Notes: generated by a model not told the origin, from the letters alone. DNA of 21,387 bases from Reticulitermes lucifugus (GCA_026260175.1 JAKCWW010010614.1:1-21387), one strand, 5' to 3'. Shown: positions 8,355-19,433, counted from the first letter of the stretch. Translations and numbers: made by a program.

Positions 8355-9450
8355 TTCAGTCATTACGCATACGAACTTCTAAAACGTCAGTGCTTTATCC
8401 CCTGACAACGTATATAAAAGTCAAGCACAGGAGAATTTTATCTGCATCTGCAAATGGTAAAAAAAAATACTGTGACAAGACATTGAGACGAAATAACACT
8501 ATAACACGCATACGGTAATTTGTTGTATGGAAAAATCCATCTCACAGAGATGTGACTATATAATCCCAGTTCCGGTTGACAAAATACCACCAAATACTGG
8601 GCAATGTAATGTAGTTCTTTTCTTGCACTCATTCTATGCTAGGATTCAAACGCAAAAGCGGTGAGTGAAGGTGCTCGCGCCAGGAAACAGGGAGTTAGAA
8701 GTTCTTTGTGACTGCATGCATTTATAATGAAATTCTACTGACATGACGCACTATAAATGCAGAAATCAGTTGCCCAGTTTCACGACATAGCACCCTCTCT
8801 TTGGCCTTTCCCTCGGAATAAGTGAACACTTCAAAATTATCTTTATCCTCTTTGCAAAAACTAATTGCTTTAATATGAACAAGACAAATGAGTTAGCACG
8901 GTTTCGATTTATAATTTGGAAATTAAGAGTTGCAAGGAGACGTGCAGAAAAAGAAAGAAGAAGAAGAAAAGTGGTACACGTATTGTTAAAAATGCAAAGA
9001 GATACAGAGATGGGGAGAAAATTTTTTAACTATAAATGGCTACATGCAAATATACTGCCACATTAAAAAAATCAGTTGTACAAAGATTATACAAAGAAAA
9101 TTTGAGGAAACTTCATGCACAAATTAAAATGCAGGTGGGAAAGCCAAGTGGATAAAACTGTGCAAGGTTTAGAGGAGGTGACAGGGAAGTATTATAAATA
9201 GAAATACGGCCTCCCTTATTGTGTAGAAATAACCGAAATGAGATTAGAACCTTTCAAACTAGAATACATAGTATGAGATAAACGTTCGTCATTAGTAGCA
9301 AAAGTCGGTGTGCACTGGCCAAAACCTGGTGTTATCAGTCACATGCCAAGAAGCTTGTTTAAAACTCAACAAACTTGATTTTATATTACTATTCATTCTG
9401 CGCTTTTTTACATACGTGATTTGACATCTAAGGTGACGTCTAACGTGAAA
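8355..9450. other. Stretch with no recognised gene
   Basis: A perfect 10-bp inverted pair TGCATTTATA (8717-8726) / TATAAATGCA (8752-8761) with a 25-nt spacer is the only structure. A basic 63-codon plus frame (8875-9066, rich in RRR/KK) comes from the purine-rich stretch at 8930-8970 and matches nothing I know. Confidence 0.45.
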
Positions 9451-9568
9451 TCATCATCATCATCATCATCAACAACATCGTCGTTACCATCGTCGTCATT
9501 ATTATCATAATAACAATAACAATCATGATAATGCTCATCGTCATGATGATCACGATAATCATCATCAA
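9451..9568. repeat. Degenerate (TCA)n / (ATC)n compound microsatellite
   Basis: A pure (TCA)7 tract starts at 9451. It continues as variants (AAC, GTC, ATTATC, AATAAC, GATGATC, AATCATCATC) to about 9568. The second half partly switches to the complementary GAT/ATG register, so it could fold on itself. Confidence 0.85.
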
Positions 9569-9742
9569 AAAAGTTCTCGTTGGCCATTAAAACCGAAAAT
9601 TCAAAATCTTCATGAAATAATCGCCATTTGAATTAACTTGAAACTGTCCAATCCATTTCAAATTTTTACAAGGAAGTTATTTAGATCCTATTATAACATT
9701 ACCTTTGTATCTATCTCTAAGTTTCGGTAATGATTAATTTAC

Positions 9743-9802
9743 GTAAGTAAAGGTAAGGGTGAAGCAATCCCTACTCACGCCTGGATAGGCCCTTAGGGCT
9801 CC
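9743..9802 (-). repeat. Possible SINE family 1 3'-end fragment
   Basis: AAGTAAAGGTAAGGGTGAAGC followed by CCTGGATAGGCCCTTAGGGC resembles the reverse complement of the family 1 3' end (GTAAAGGTAAAGGTAAAGTTCACCC, then GGCCATTAAGGCCC). No promoter boxes or target duplication were found, so this may be a truncated relative or chance. Confidence 0.28.
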
Positions 9803-10757
9803 AGAAGATTCAGGCTCCCAGAATTGCTAGACAATCGACACATAAATTTCCGTAAGTATTCTCCAAATAGTATACATTCATTTCTTTGTACCTGCACCTG
9901 GAGTAGATACAAGGCGGTGCACAAATGAAACAAGCCACCGGAGTAACACACTGCAGTATGTATTTATTATGCTCGTGTACTTTGACCTTCCTTGCACTTC
10001 ATGTTCTTGGTAAGACACAAAGGTCACTGAGTGGTGGCATGGGTTTAATTCTCATTATTCTGGAAATGTAGTGCTGTCTGATGTTCTACCTAGTTGAATT
10101 TTCTCTGTAATACTGCAGTCGGACGGGAGCATACTACTACGTATACACACACAAGTTCATTCCCTCGGGATCTCTTCCTCTCCCGTAAACTAAATGAGGG
10201 AGAGACAGTAGAGCGAACACCACAACGCTGCTTGGGTACAAAGAATCTCCGAGGTCTTGCGAAGTGTTAGGCTGTTGTTACTCTGTCTTGGTGCGTGGGG
10301 AGTGACAAATAATTAGTGGGAGCATGGTACATATATGATTCCGTTAAAGCACAAAGAGACAGAAGTTGAATGAACGTACAGAAGTGTACCCGAAACAATA
10401 CACATCCCTTTCACACTCTATTGAGCGTTGACATATATTTACGTGTTAAAAAATGCAGTGAGTATATTATGCACGTTTGCAAACTTTGCAGGTATATGTT
10501 CATTAATATTTAAGTAGCTTTATATCTGATTTAAGAATTTCACTCCAAGAGGTTTGTCAAATGAAAAAAGCAGAGAAATGAAGAGGTTTCAAACGACTAA
10601 ACGGGTCCTTGAAAACCCTCCATCTCTCAGTATTCTTTGTAATTTGAATGTGAGACTCAGTAGTCTAGTCACACTTCATCAGTTCATACTGAGACGGAAT
10701 TCTCATTTTATAAACTGCAGAATTAAGATTTGAATTTTTCACGATGGAACTTTATAT
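9803..10757. other. Stretch with no recognised gene
   Basis: No motif, RNA gene or repeat boundary was recognised across this mixed-composition stretch. Confidence 0.45.
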
Positions 10758-10838
10758 TCTGGTTTTCTGGAAACCATGTAGTCGCGACGGTGCTTACGAG
10801 TGTTTCGGACGAATCTACAGCTTCCCTCTGGATAGCAG
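10758..10838 (-). repeat. Possible dispersed repeat, copy 2
   Basis: On the minus strand it reads CCAGAGGGAAGCTGTAG then GTCCGAAACACTCGTAAGCACC. The second block aligns with CCCGAAACGTCCGTAACCAGCC of the copy at 7806-7901. In translation it gives FCYPEGSCRFVRNTRKH, like the FYPEDGGS.FLRNVG.H string I recall from cockroach and termite predicted proteins. Confidence 0.35.
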
Positions 10839-12030
10839 AAATCAAAAGACGAATCAGCCAGGTACGAAACTACATAGTGTCGTAATTCAGGATACCACAA
10901 CCTAAATACATGAAAACACGAATTCAATCAGTTTTGAAAGCAAAATGACAGGAAAAAGTTTTCAATTTTGTCGAAAGACGGAATGCTTCTAAGGAGCACG
11001 TGTCGTAACCATTTGTCATGGGAGGGGATGGGGAGGAAATAAAATTAATATTTACACGTATTACATGGAATGGTATTTTCATGAATTCTCTGTGTCCAGT
11101 TTCATCAGGGTATAGCTCGTCCTTAAAACTCACAGTAAAATCTGTGTAATGTTATATCTAAGTTCAGGAACAGGGCTTATGGAAGAGGAAGTGAAATAAT
11201 TTAATAAGGTGTGTAACGTTTTTATAATAATATGTGGGTCTGTAATTGTGCTTCAAGGGAGGAAAAGGGAAGGGTCTGGGGCAGTTGGAAAAGAAAGAGA
11301 CAAAGAGATAGGAGTCTTATGGACCAGACGAAAGAAGAAACGATGCAAGGTCCTGACTACTGTTCCTGCTGAGATTTACGAGTATGGCAGACTTTCCGTA
11401 ATGGAGTTTCCATGCTTCCTGAGACGTTTTATGGTGGCTATCCTCCCTATCATATAACGATTCTCCCTGCAGCTCTACTACAGTGGGAAATGGGGTCGAG
11501 AATGACCCAACTTCCATTATTCTGAGAACACGAGGTACAATCTCAATCAGGAACTTGCATGCATCCTTTATTAAACAGCTGTTGAGTTCTGTTTTCATTT
11601 AGACTATGAAATAAAATGACATGATGGATATCGGAAACTTTCTTGGAAATGACAAACCTTTGCTCTCTTGTCAGCAAACTAGTGTCTGTGTTAGCATATA
11701 TGCTGTGTCTTGTACTGGATACGGATTTATCGCCTCTAATGTTAAATGAGTTCCTCATGATCCGAGAATGTATAATCAATACACATAAGGGAGAAAAAAT
11801 TTGTTCACCTGCACATATCAACACACAACCTATCTTATTTGCAAATCGAAGTATACTGGAGATAATTTCACCATAATACCCTAGTAACAACAGTAGGTAA
11901 ACCCGCAGGAAGGGCTAGTTATGTAACAAGGAAAATAGGTAGCTTACATACAAATTACTTTAATATTGGTTTCGACACAAAGCAGCCACCGTTCCTTATG
12001 TATATTCTGATTCGCTCTCATCGTGTCTAC
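10839..12030. other. Stretch with no recognised gene, open on both strands
   Basis: Several medium frames overlap here: minus 11317-11598 (93 codons), minus 11543-11890 (115 codons) and plus 11643-11876 (77 codons). None shows a domain, signal peptide or splice-site pattern I can defend. The 11543-11890 frame is the longest unexplained one in this part of the window. Confidence 0.4.
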
Positions 12031-12142
12031 ACTGAAGATGGAAGTACTACGAAAAATCTGAACTTTTCCCCTGTATTACATGGAGTTAAAATGATAAGGA
12101 AAGCCCGATATCTGAATATATACCGACGTGAAAATCGTAAAT
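12031..12142 (+). repeat. Possible dispersed repeat, copy 3
   Basis: The plus strand reads ACTGAAGATGGAAGTACTACG near the start and CGACGTGAAAATCGTAAA at the end (translation TEDGSTTKNLN ... YRRENRK). This follows the order EDG-S-...-RRENLKS that I recall from the same insect repeat. Similarity to copies 1 and 2 is limited to short blocks. Confidence 0.33.
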
Positions 12143-12707
12143 ATTTCTTCACAAGTGTTTTTATACTTATGTTCAGACTGTGGTGCATTCTGTGAAAGAA
12201 CTGAACATTTTTTCGTCTTTAGTTGTTGCGGATTACGCTATGCAAATCATTTATTATATTCAGACAGACTCTTTGCATAAGGAAAGAAATGGGCATTAAA
12301 CACTGCCAACGTGAACATAGACCAGCAGTCGGTAAAGCAGGCTTACGAGACTTAAGCTCAGGTGCTAGTTCAGGTGTTGTGATGTAACGATATGTAAATA
12401 TTCGTTTAGAGCCTCAGAGCGTTGACAAACATATTTACTCTTCCTCGACACTGATGTACATCCACGTTAAATGAGTGCTCTGTTATCGGACGGCGCGTCC
12501 TCAGGTTCCTGATACAGAAGACGACCCGCAGATGCAGAGAACCAGAACAACCGTAGACACCTGACAAGAAGTAACCATCCAAATCTAGGAGTGATCTTAT
12601 GGCTTAACAGTCCGCAGTAATCGATGCTACTTTGTTACGAATGTTTCACAGTTTCCTCTACATGTGGGACATTCGTTAAGGCAGACAGGAGTTTTTGGAT
12701 TCAACAG
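12143..12707. other. Stretch with no recognised gene
   Basis: Nothing coding was recognised. A small GC-rich palindrome-like word GGACGGCGCGTCC lies near 12489-12501. Confidence 0.45.
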
Positions 12708-13015
12708 AAGAAATGAGGGCCGGGATAGCGTAGTCGGTATACCGACTCGCTACGGGCTGGACAGTCCGGGGATCGAATCCCGGTGGGGGCGAGATTTTCA
12801 GCACTCGTCCAGACCGGCCCTGGGGCCTACCCAGCCTCCTGTAAAATGGGTACCGGGTCATTCCCGGGGGTAAAGCGGCCGGGGCGTGGCGTTGGCCACT
12901 CACCCCCATCTAGCGCCGAGGTTAAAGAAAGAGTAGCGCTATACCTCTACTCCCGTCTGGGCCTTAATGGCCTCTTCTAGGGTGAACTTTACCTTTACCT
13001 TTACAAAAGAAATGA
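12708..13015 (+). mobile_element. tRNA-derived SINE, family 1, copy 2 (perfect 9-bp target duplication)
   Basis: AAGAAATGA occurs at 12708-12716 and 13007-13015 and brackets an insert of 290 bp (12717-13006). The head GGCCGGGATAGCGTAGTCGG has an A box TAGCGTAGTCGG (12726-12737). The B box GGATCGAATCC (12770-12780) differs from consensus by one base, and the two are spaced as in a tRNA. The body carries CCCAGCCTCCTGTAAAATGG, AAAGCGGCCGGGGCG and GAGGTTAAAGAAAGAGTAG, all shared with copy 1 at 2684-2969. The 3' end is an ACTTTACCTTTACCTTTAC tail. The intact boxes and exact duplication make this the best-kept SINE here. It resembles termite tRNA-derived SINEs of the Talu type, but I cannot confirm that name. 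Confidence 0.93.
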
Positions 13016-14484
13016 AGTCATCGGCACATGAATATCTGACAACCCGAGGGAAAAACTGCGCAGTTTACTTCATTACTTGTATATGGCTCATTGAATTGGT
13101 ATAATAGCTAAGATTACACTACGTAGCATCCGATGAGTCAGAGTACTATACAAACACTTATCTGGAGGAACTGGGGAAAGGCACTAAAACCTCAATTCAG
13201 ACATTCGGATTCCAGGCCGAGATTTTAATCTGTGACTCACGAATAAGAAATGAAGGTGCTGCCCTCTGAACTGCGTGGTATGATAAAAGGAGATAGTTAC
13301 GTGTTTATGTAAGTACGTTTGTTTATTATTTATTTTTGCCTTTCAAGGCTAAGACTTATTTGTTAAATGACAAAAGGCGAGGAGAAAAACTAAGAACAAA
13401 ACAAAAATCGCTACAACAAACACTGGGGAAATATGTAAAATCTTAAAATATAAATAAGATTTTCGGTACAAAACCAACTGTCCATACAGAAACAATAAAT
13501 AACAGAGTATCAACATACGGGGATTATAAATTCTATTATAAAAATAGTACGTAGATAAAAGATTGGCGAATAACTGTTAATTGTGGAAATTTCTAGGAAA
13601 CGCTATATAGGCACGTGACTTACAACCGTTCATTCATATAAAGTGTAAAACATTTCTCTCCGATCGTTTTTATATTCGACTAGTTCAAGATGTATCTAAA
13701 GTTAACTGTTCACACTTGTGTGAATGTGGCTCTAAATCGAACTGGACAAAGAATTTATGGAAAACTTCACAGAATATCAAGGTGAGAGTGAAATATTAAT
13801 TAAATTTGTCATAGGGCAAAAGAAAGTTATAATTAACTATATATAAATGTTTATTTTATGTCATCGACAATTTCTGAATATTCCACACGATATATAGCAG
13901 GCTATAGATATATACCTATAAAACTCCAGGGAATATAGGCCTATAATTGAAATGATACCCTGAAATGTCTGTGTGTGTTTGTGTGTGTGTGTTATTGCAG
14001 GTGCCGCATACTGGTAGATATAAATAGAAATACTATACGTAATTAGTGACAGAATGTTTAAAGAAAGGAACAGTACGCAGGCCGATAAGTTACGAATTAT
14101 GTCCACATTAAAACATTACAGATGGCAGAATTAAAGCAAACCATGTTCCTCATACCTTAGTGCTCTATATTTCGGCAATTATAAAAAGCTGCGTACATCA
14201 CTTGGTTAACGCATTACAAATTACACTCGCACGCCTTTCTTACGAACCTCAAGCTGCTACTCTCCGTCTCCAAGTTCCAGAGTTACACTGTTATTGGTAG
14301 GAATAAATAAATATACAGTTTAATGCGTCTCCTTGGAAGCGTACGTATCATAACTGGCACATATCAAGCCATTCGAAGATACAAAGCAGTCTCATTCTCA
14401 TGGTTTTTTGCGTGACATTCAGTATATCTGATGGCTTTCCTGATTAAACCGCTACTACACCGAATTTAGAGTATGCAATTTAAA
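13016..14484. other. AT-rich stretch with no recognised gene
   Basis: Two perfect short palindromes occur, AAACTGCGCAGTTT (13053-13066) and TTCACACTTGTGTGAA (13709-13724). A (GT)n run lies at about 13969-13992. No coding, RNA or mobile-element boundary was recognised. Confidence 0.45.
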
Positions 14485-14650
14485 CAGTGAAACCTGCCTA
14501 TCACGGAACCGCAGCGGAGCGAAATGTTTCCGTTCCAGGAAAGTTCCTTCTAATACAGGCACTTGAAATTTGGATCTTCGCATCTGTCAAATTTTCCGCT
14601 AAATAAAGGTTTCCGTTATGGCCAAGTTCTGATGAATGTAGGTTTCACTC
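14485..14650. mobile_element. Pogo/Tigger-like MITE
   Basis: The left end CAGTGAAACCTGCCTATCACGG and the reverse complement of the right end GAGTGAAACCTACATTCATCAG share GTGAAACCT at the tips, with further matches over ~24 bp. Inside are CGGAAC, TTTCCGTTCCAGG, AAAGGTTTCCGTTATGGCC words typical of pogo/Tigger-derived short elements, whose tips read CAGTRAAACCTC. TA follows the right tip (14651-14652). On the left TA lies two bases out (14481-14482), so the expected TA duplication is blurred. At 166 bp with no frame it can only have moved using another element's transposase. Confidence 0.72.
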
Positions 14651-16349
14651 TATTTATGTATTGAGTCGCCAGTACATATTTCCAGTCATTTGCCTACTAA
14701 CAACATGTTGTCTACAGTGCACACCCCTCGTCCTGATCTCACATACCATATCGTCTAGCACACATTATATGTTATTATTCTACACGTATTACTAAACTCA
14801 AGAATGCTACAGATCTCTAAGATTATGCAGTTCTTATCTCTCGTCTTGGGTCTTGTTTTCTAACATACGATTATTTAACCCATCCATACTCTATACAAGC
14901 ACTGTTCCCTTCCCAAACTTAGTTCTACACCCTCATTTGTTTTCCCCAATTACATTTAGTCCTATAGAAAGTGTACGACGATTTCTCACCTCTGCTCATC
15001 CGTTTTCTTGGACATTCATTCCTCTGCTCGGCTGAGTCCCGAAAACCGATAAAACACATATGAAATATTGCCGAAAAGTTCTTTAAACTTTCTTCGCAGA
15101 TCCCTTTGCGTTTTGCGGTAAAATTTTATGTGGTATATTTAATAAACATGACACCTGTTGTCCTTGTTCCATGTAGGACTAAGTATACCTTTTGGTACGA
15201 TAGGATTCTCAGGTAAGGTATCCTGCACATATGCAATAGTAGGACAGAGGATCAAGAAGTCTGAAGGTTCCTAAATTCTCAACACAAAAGTGAAATGCTT
15301 CACTGTCCAGAGCGGTATCTAATTCCATGGTTTCATTGATATTTTGCCCTAAGACAGTGTTCCTCCTTAATAAAACTGTTTACTGAAACACCTTTAGATG
15401 TCTCATCTTTAAGAACCCGCTACCCCAGCTCTTTAAACTTAGTCCATAATGTACGATATCTTTGCTTCTGAATCTTTGTGTTCACGATTACTTTGGGATT
15501 ACACAATGCTTTGAGAAGCTTTCCAATCAAGTGTAGCCACTTTCTACACAATCTGACTTCTGTTATTGAATGACACGAAAAAAAAATCCACTACAAATGC
15601 AAAATGCGAAATAAATTATATGCGAAGTTATTTTAAGTCTTACTAAAATAAATTAAGTTTATAACATAAGTAAGGTATAACCCCCACCACATATTTTGTT
15701 TCTAATTTATTTCATGTTAGGGTCATAAGGACTGATTAATGGTACAGGAAATCCAGTTGCCTTTTCAACATAAGGATCAAATACATTGGCACGGCAGTTT
15801 GACTAACTTCTATTAACAAAACTAATTATTTTGTTTTATTATACAGCGTTCAGGAAATATGTCATTCATATCAGTTACAAATTTATCGGTTATATAATTT
15901 ATAAGTCAATGTTATATACTTCATAATTCGGCGAGAAACTTGCACAGAATTACGGTAATAGTCTGGCCACGTCACCAGTTTTATTCATCACGAATGTTAA
16001 TATAGCCTATTACATACTTTAGACGACTTTGAGGATAATACTTCTCTTTGTTAGAAACAAATAAGACATAAGAAAATTGAGATATCATCTTTCTCAAAAA
16101 CTACAAAAACGTTGTAATTTTCTTCTGCATATATCTTACAATTGGCCTGATAGTGGCTTGCATTTAAGCTGAAATGTACAGCTAAGCTGTAACACAAAAA
16201 TAATTAGTTTTATTAATGAACGTTGTGTCAGACTGAAGTGTCACTTCATTTTATCCTAATAATGATAGATATTTCTAGAATTCTAGAACACTGTGGTCGT
16301 AATTGAAATACAGAAAGGCTGCCTACAACGAAATTACTACCGCAATCTT
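14651..16349. other. AT-rich stretch with no recognised gene
   Basis: A 16-bp palindrome made of two TTCTAGAA units sits at 16273-16288. Nothing else coding, RNA-like or mobile was recognised. Confidence 0.45.
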
Positions 16350-16726
16350 ATGATCCATCTTATTTATTTATTTATTTATTTATGGTATATTTAATAACGT
16401 TTCCTTTAGCATACAGAGTGTAGCGTAAAATGGAAGGTTAAGTGAAAAGTAATGTCGTCCCTGTGCACGCCACGAAGGCACAAGGGGCAGTGCAAGTACA
16501 ACATTTGGGACATAGATGGAATGGTCAAATTCACGACACTGCCGTGTTTACTCCGGTCGAAAAAGCTTCCTTTATCCATGGAATACGACGCAAGGTGGTG
16601 ATCAGATCTGGTTCCGACTTTTTGAGAAGAGAAGATCTCTTGCCTCTCCCGGGAATCGAAATATGATTCCATGTTGTCCGGCCCGTAGCGCAATTACTAA
16701 GCTATTCCGGTTCCCAGGATGATCCA
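16350..16726 (-). mobile_element. tRNA-derived SINE, family 3 (8-bp target duplication, AAAT tail)
   Basis: ATGATCCA at 16350-16357 and 16719-16726 brackets an insert of 361 bp. On the minus strand the head is GGAACCGGAATAGCTTAGTA, with an A-box-like TAGCTTAGTAATTG (16691-16704) and a B-box-like ATTTCGATTCCC (16651-16662). Next comes GGGAGAGGCAAGAGATC. The body includes TTCCATGGATAAAGGAAGC, GGAGTAAACACGGCAGTGTC and CTTCGTGGCGTGCACAGGG, and it ends in a (TAAA)6-like tail at 16360-16384. Box spacing is tRNA-like. This family differs from families 1 and 2 in head, body and tail. The A box has an altered GG, so activity is unlikely. Confidence 0.82.
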
Positions 16727-18178
16727 ACAGTAACGTAGCAGAAAAGATGTGGAAGGAAGATATTGTCGTGTAATTTGAGGAACTGTTAAAACATCTGCCT
16801 GGTGGAAACGAAGACAACAAAAGCTTGAATCAGAACATTTAGTAACCCGGCCTTGATTCGACGCGATAACATCCGGAGTACAAGACAGAACCATTATCAA
16901 TTCATTCACCCTGCTCAGATGTAATGCACCTTAATACTATAGCTCCATGCCTTTGGTCTTCCAAGTAGAACTATCTGATTTCCAACAGATTTCCTTACAA
17001 GAATATATACTGATTACCTTCAACAGTCTACTTCTGTGTAAGTGGATGTGATGAATTAAATAAACCACAGCCCTCTGCATTCTACCTTCATACAAAGTAC
17101 TGTTGCAATATAAAGAGAAAATATATGCTTGCTTATGACCACAAGAGGACATACATAAGTCCGCAGGACAGCCGTTCTATCTTCGTGCTTATTTCTTTAC
17201 ACAAAGAACACAGAGACCCAGTTGGTCATCAGATGCATCATTTTTCATCGTCTAGAAAAGGCAGGAAAAAATTTCTTCCACTAGATGAATCATACAAAGG
17301 TTAAATTACAGACCATATGAGGAACGTATTGTGAGCTGAGAGCTTTCCTTTTCACAACAGATGTGCCCATTTTGGAAAGCTTAATTTAAAGAGTAAGGCG
17401 AAATGATGCTGAGATTTAAAAAAATTCTGGTCACTTGAAACACAGGAGTTGAGCGGAGAATAATTTTAAAATTCCTCTTAGGGCTACAGACTATGATGAT
17501 GTAAAATGGATTGCATTCCGTGAGGATCACGTAACATGGCGTCTTTCATATGCATTTTGTTACAATTTTGGGTTTTGCAGTCAGAGAGTTATTCAGTTAA
17601 TTAGCTAGGCAGCTAATTAGAACATCTGTGTCCACTTCTGTGCTTAACTGTGTTTTTCAGTCGAATATCCACCGGGTTACCAAATCAGAACTACATCATT
17701 AACAGTGTAAACACAACCAGGAACTTTGTCAGTTGCATGTTACACGTCGTAAAGATACCATAATGGAATTTGGAAAGAAAACAAGGAAATTGTAGTGATA
17801 TATATTGAGGGCACTTACGTTATAAAGAGATTAATCTTAATTACGTCATGAGGATGTGAGCCAGACATAACTGTCTCATGAATGTACGTGATATCAAGCG
17901 TTGTTATTATTGATGTTATACCGTCGGATTATGCTGACATAAAACATTATCTTGTTTATTTTTATGACTTTATATTAACTGCTGACAACACTGGAAGCTA
18001 ATTATACTGAGAATGTAGGGGATATTTAAACCACAAAAATTTACAGGTATTATTACGTGTAACAGAAAACGTTCGCACGGCTATACTTTAACACTGCAAC
18101 GTCGAAACTTGTGGCTCAACGTTTTTATTCTGCGAGGTTTGAGATTCTCACAGTGGTGTTACTCAATATTTGTCTTCT

Positions 18179-18210
<32 letters not shown>

Positions 18211-18284
18211 GGGCAGTGAAGCGATCATTGTGATACACCAGAAAGACATATGAGGCAGTGTAGATGCAGTTTATACCATTCCTG
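16727..18284. other. Stretch with no recognised gene
   Basis: One good hairpin, TAATTAGC (17598-17605) / GCTAATTA (17612-17619) with a 6-nt loop, and an (ATT)10 tract at 18181-18210 are the only features. Short open frames here share no recognisable domain. Confidence 0.45.
18181..18210. repeat. (ATT)10 microsatellite
   Basis: Ten uninterrupted ATT units. Confidence 0.97.
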
Positions 18285-18481
18285 AATTCATCAGATGGCG
18301 AATTTTCGTGTAAATGTAACGCTCTAGGCCTGTATTCGGAACGTGCCTGGTTCTAATCTCTGCTGGGACACTGGTTATTCTGAGCGACGTTTTCGTGGGT
18401 TTACTTTGTCTCTCCAAGAAATTTCTGGGATAGTGCCTGACTACGGCACAATTGCTTCCTTTCAAACTCCTTAAAATTCAT
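18285..18481 (+). mobile_element. tRNA-derived SINE, family 4, copy 1
   Basis: The plus strand reads GTAACGCTCTAGGCCTGTAT, then a B-box relative GGTTCTAATCTC (18350-18361). Next are GGTTATTCTGAGCGACGTTTTCGTGG, CTCTCCAAGAAATTTCTGGG and GCTTCCTTTCAAACTCCTT. This order (tRNA-like head, GGTTAT-CTG, TTTTCGTGGTTT, CTCC-GGCAAATGC-GGGATAGT, CTTCCTT-) is a common arthropod SINE layout I recall. AATTCAT at 18285-18291 and 18475-18481 may be the target duplication, though only 7 bp. A diverged minus-strand copy lies at 19093-19200. The A box is not convincing, so the copy is old. Confidence 0.68.
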
Positions 18482-19092
18482 TCATTAATCTTCTTACCGT
18501 CGATGCTTTACACCCTGTGACAATGATGTCTTAGAACAATCACAACAGAATTAACCTTAGCAGTGAATGGATGTAGGGTGAATGGAGCTTCTGAACAGCA
18601 CGGTGTAAGGATGTGCAGTGGATTCATCTGGCCTAGAATATTGTGCAAAGTCAGGCTCTTAGTACTAACACGGCAACAAATCTTTGAGCTCATTAAAAAG
18701 CTGGAATTTCTTCCACGATTTAAGGCTAAGAGAGTGGTGTTGATGTAAATGCATTTATTCTGGGATATGACGGCATATCGATTGGTACATAATCACCAAA
18801 TTACCAACGTTTCAGAGGTATTTGTTGCCTCTACCTCCACGCTAGTCCAAGAACAATAAACATCTTAATCGACGAAGTCGTTATCAGCTTCTCGTATATG
18901 ACTCTGTGTCATATTCTTAGTTACATGTAACAGTGTGTTACGTTATACGTTTTGGATATAATTATATCGAAGTACGTTTATATGTATATCTATTTATTTT
19001 TCTAATTATCTGTAATTTACTTAATGGCAGTAGCAGTGTCCCTGACTGTTTGGCTTCGAAAGGTGGGAAAATTAATAACTGATATTTGTACA
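18482..19092. other. Stretch with no recognised gene
   Basis: Antiparallel 61-codon frames at 18508-18748 show no known motif. No RNA gene or repeat boundary was recognised. Confidence 0.45.
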
Positions 19093-19200
19093 GAAAAGAA
19101 GCTTTCGTCACCAACTGTGGGTAGTATTTCAGAAGCTGCCTGGAGAGAATGAGGAAAGCCACGAGAAACTTCAATCAGCATAGGAAATCTCAGGACTAAA
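19093..19200 (-). mobile_element. Diverged SINE family 4, copy 2 (partial)
   Basis: The minus strand reads GAAGTTTCTCGTGGCTTTCC, CTCTCCAGGCAGCTTCTG and AAAGCTTCTTTTC. This aligns block by block with 18381-18463 of copy 1 (GACGTTTTCGTGGGTTTAC, CTCTCCAAGAAATTTCTG, ATTGCTTCCTTTC), by eye at roughly 60-65% identity. The tRNA-like head is not clearly preserved and no target duplication was found. Confidence 0.5.
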
Positions 19201-19405
19201 ATTTTCACCCTGGCCCTCCCGCATATATAGCAGAAGTTCTACACATTCGACAAGTTTATTGGGTGAAGCTCATTGGTGTAACTATGAGCTGATGGCAAGG
19301 TACGGCTTATTGTTCGACTTTCTTGATGCAAGGAATACACATGAGACGAATGGCGCTTCTAATTTACGTTTCCTGCAATCCCATTGGGAATTAGATCTGA
19401 GTAGC

Positions 19406-19433
19406 GATTTGTTTCATGTCTAGGAAACAAATC
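19406..19433. repeat. Perfect 10-bp stem-loop
   Basis: GATTTGTTTC (19406-19415) pairs fully with GAAACAAATC (19424-19433) across the 8-nt loop ATGTCTAG. No T run follows in either direction, and its role is unknown. Confidence 0.75.

Noticed and set aside
8875..9066. Basic, Arg/Lys-rich 63-codon frame resembling a DNA-binding peptide
   Set aside because: Explained by a GAA/AGA-rich tract; no helix-turn-helix or other domain.
9451..9568. Possible CRISPR-like or tandem array
   Set aside because: Trinucleotide simple repeat without unique spacers.
11543..11890. 115-codon minus-strand frame
   Set aside because: An antiparallel 77-codon frame is open over the same bases, no motif is recognised and no splice signals were convincing.
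12717..12790. Possible tRNA gene
   Set aside because: A and B boxes are present, but no cloverleaf acceptor closes and the sequence continues into a SINE body with target duplications. The same holds for the other SINE heads.
18271..18465. 64-codon minus frame with PAEIRTRHVP
   Set aside because: It is the antisense of the SINE family 4 tRNA-like region, a known source of false proteins.
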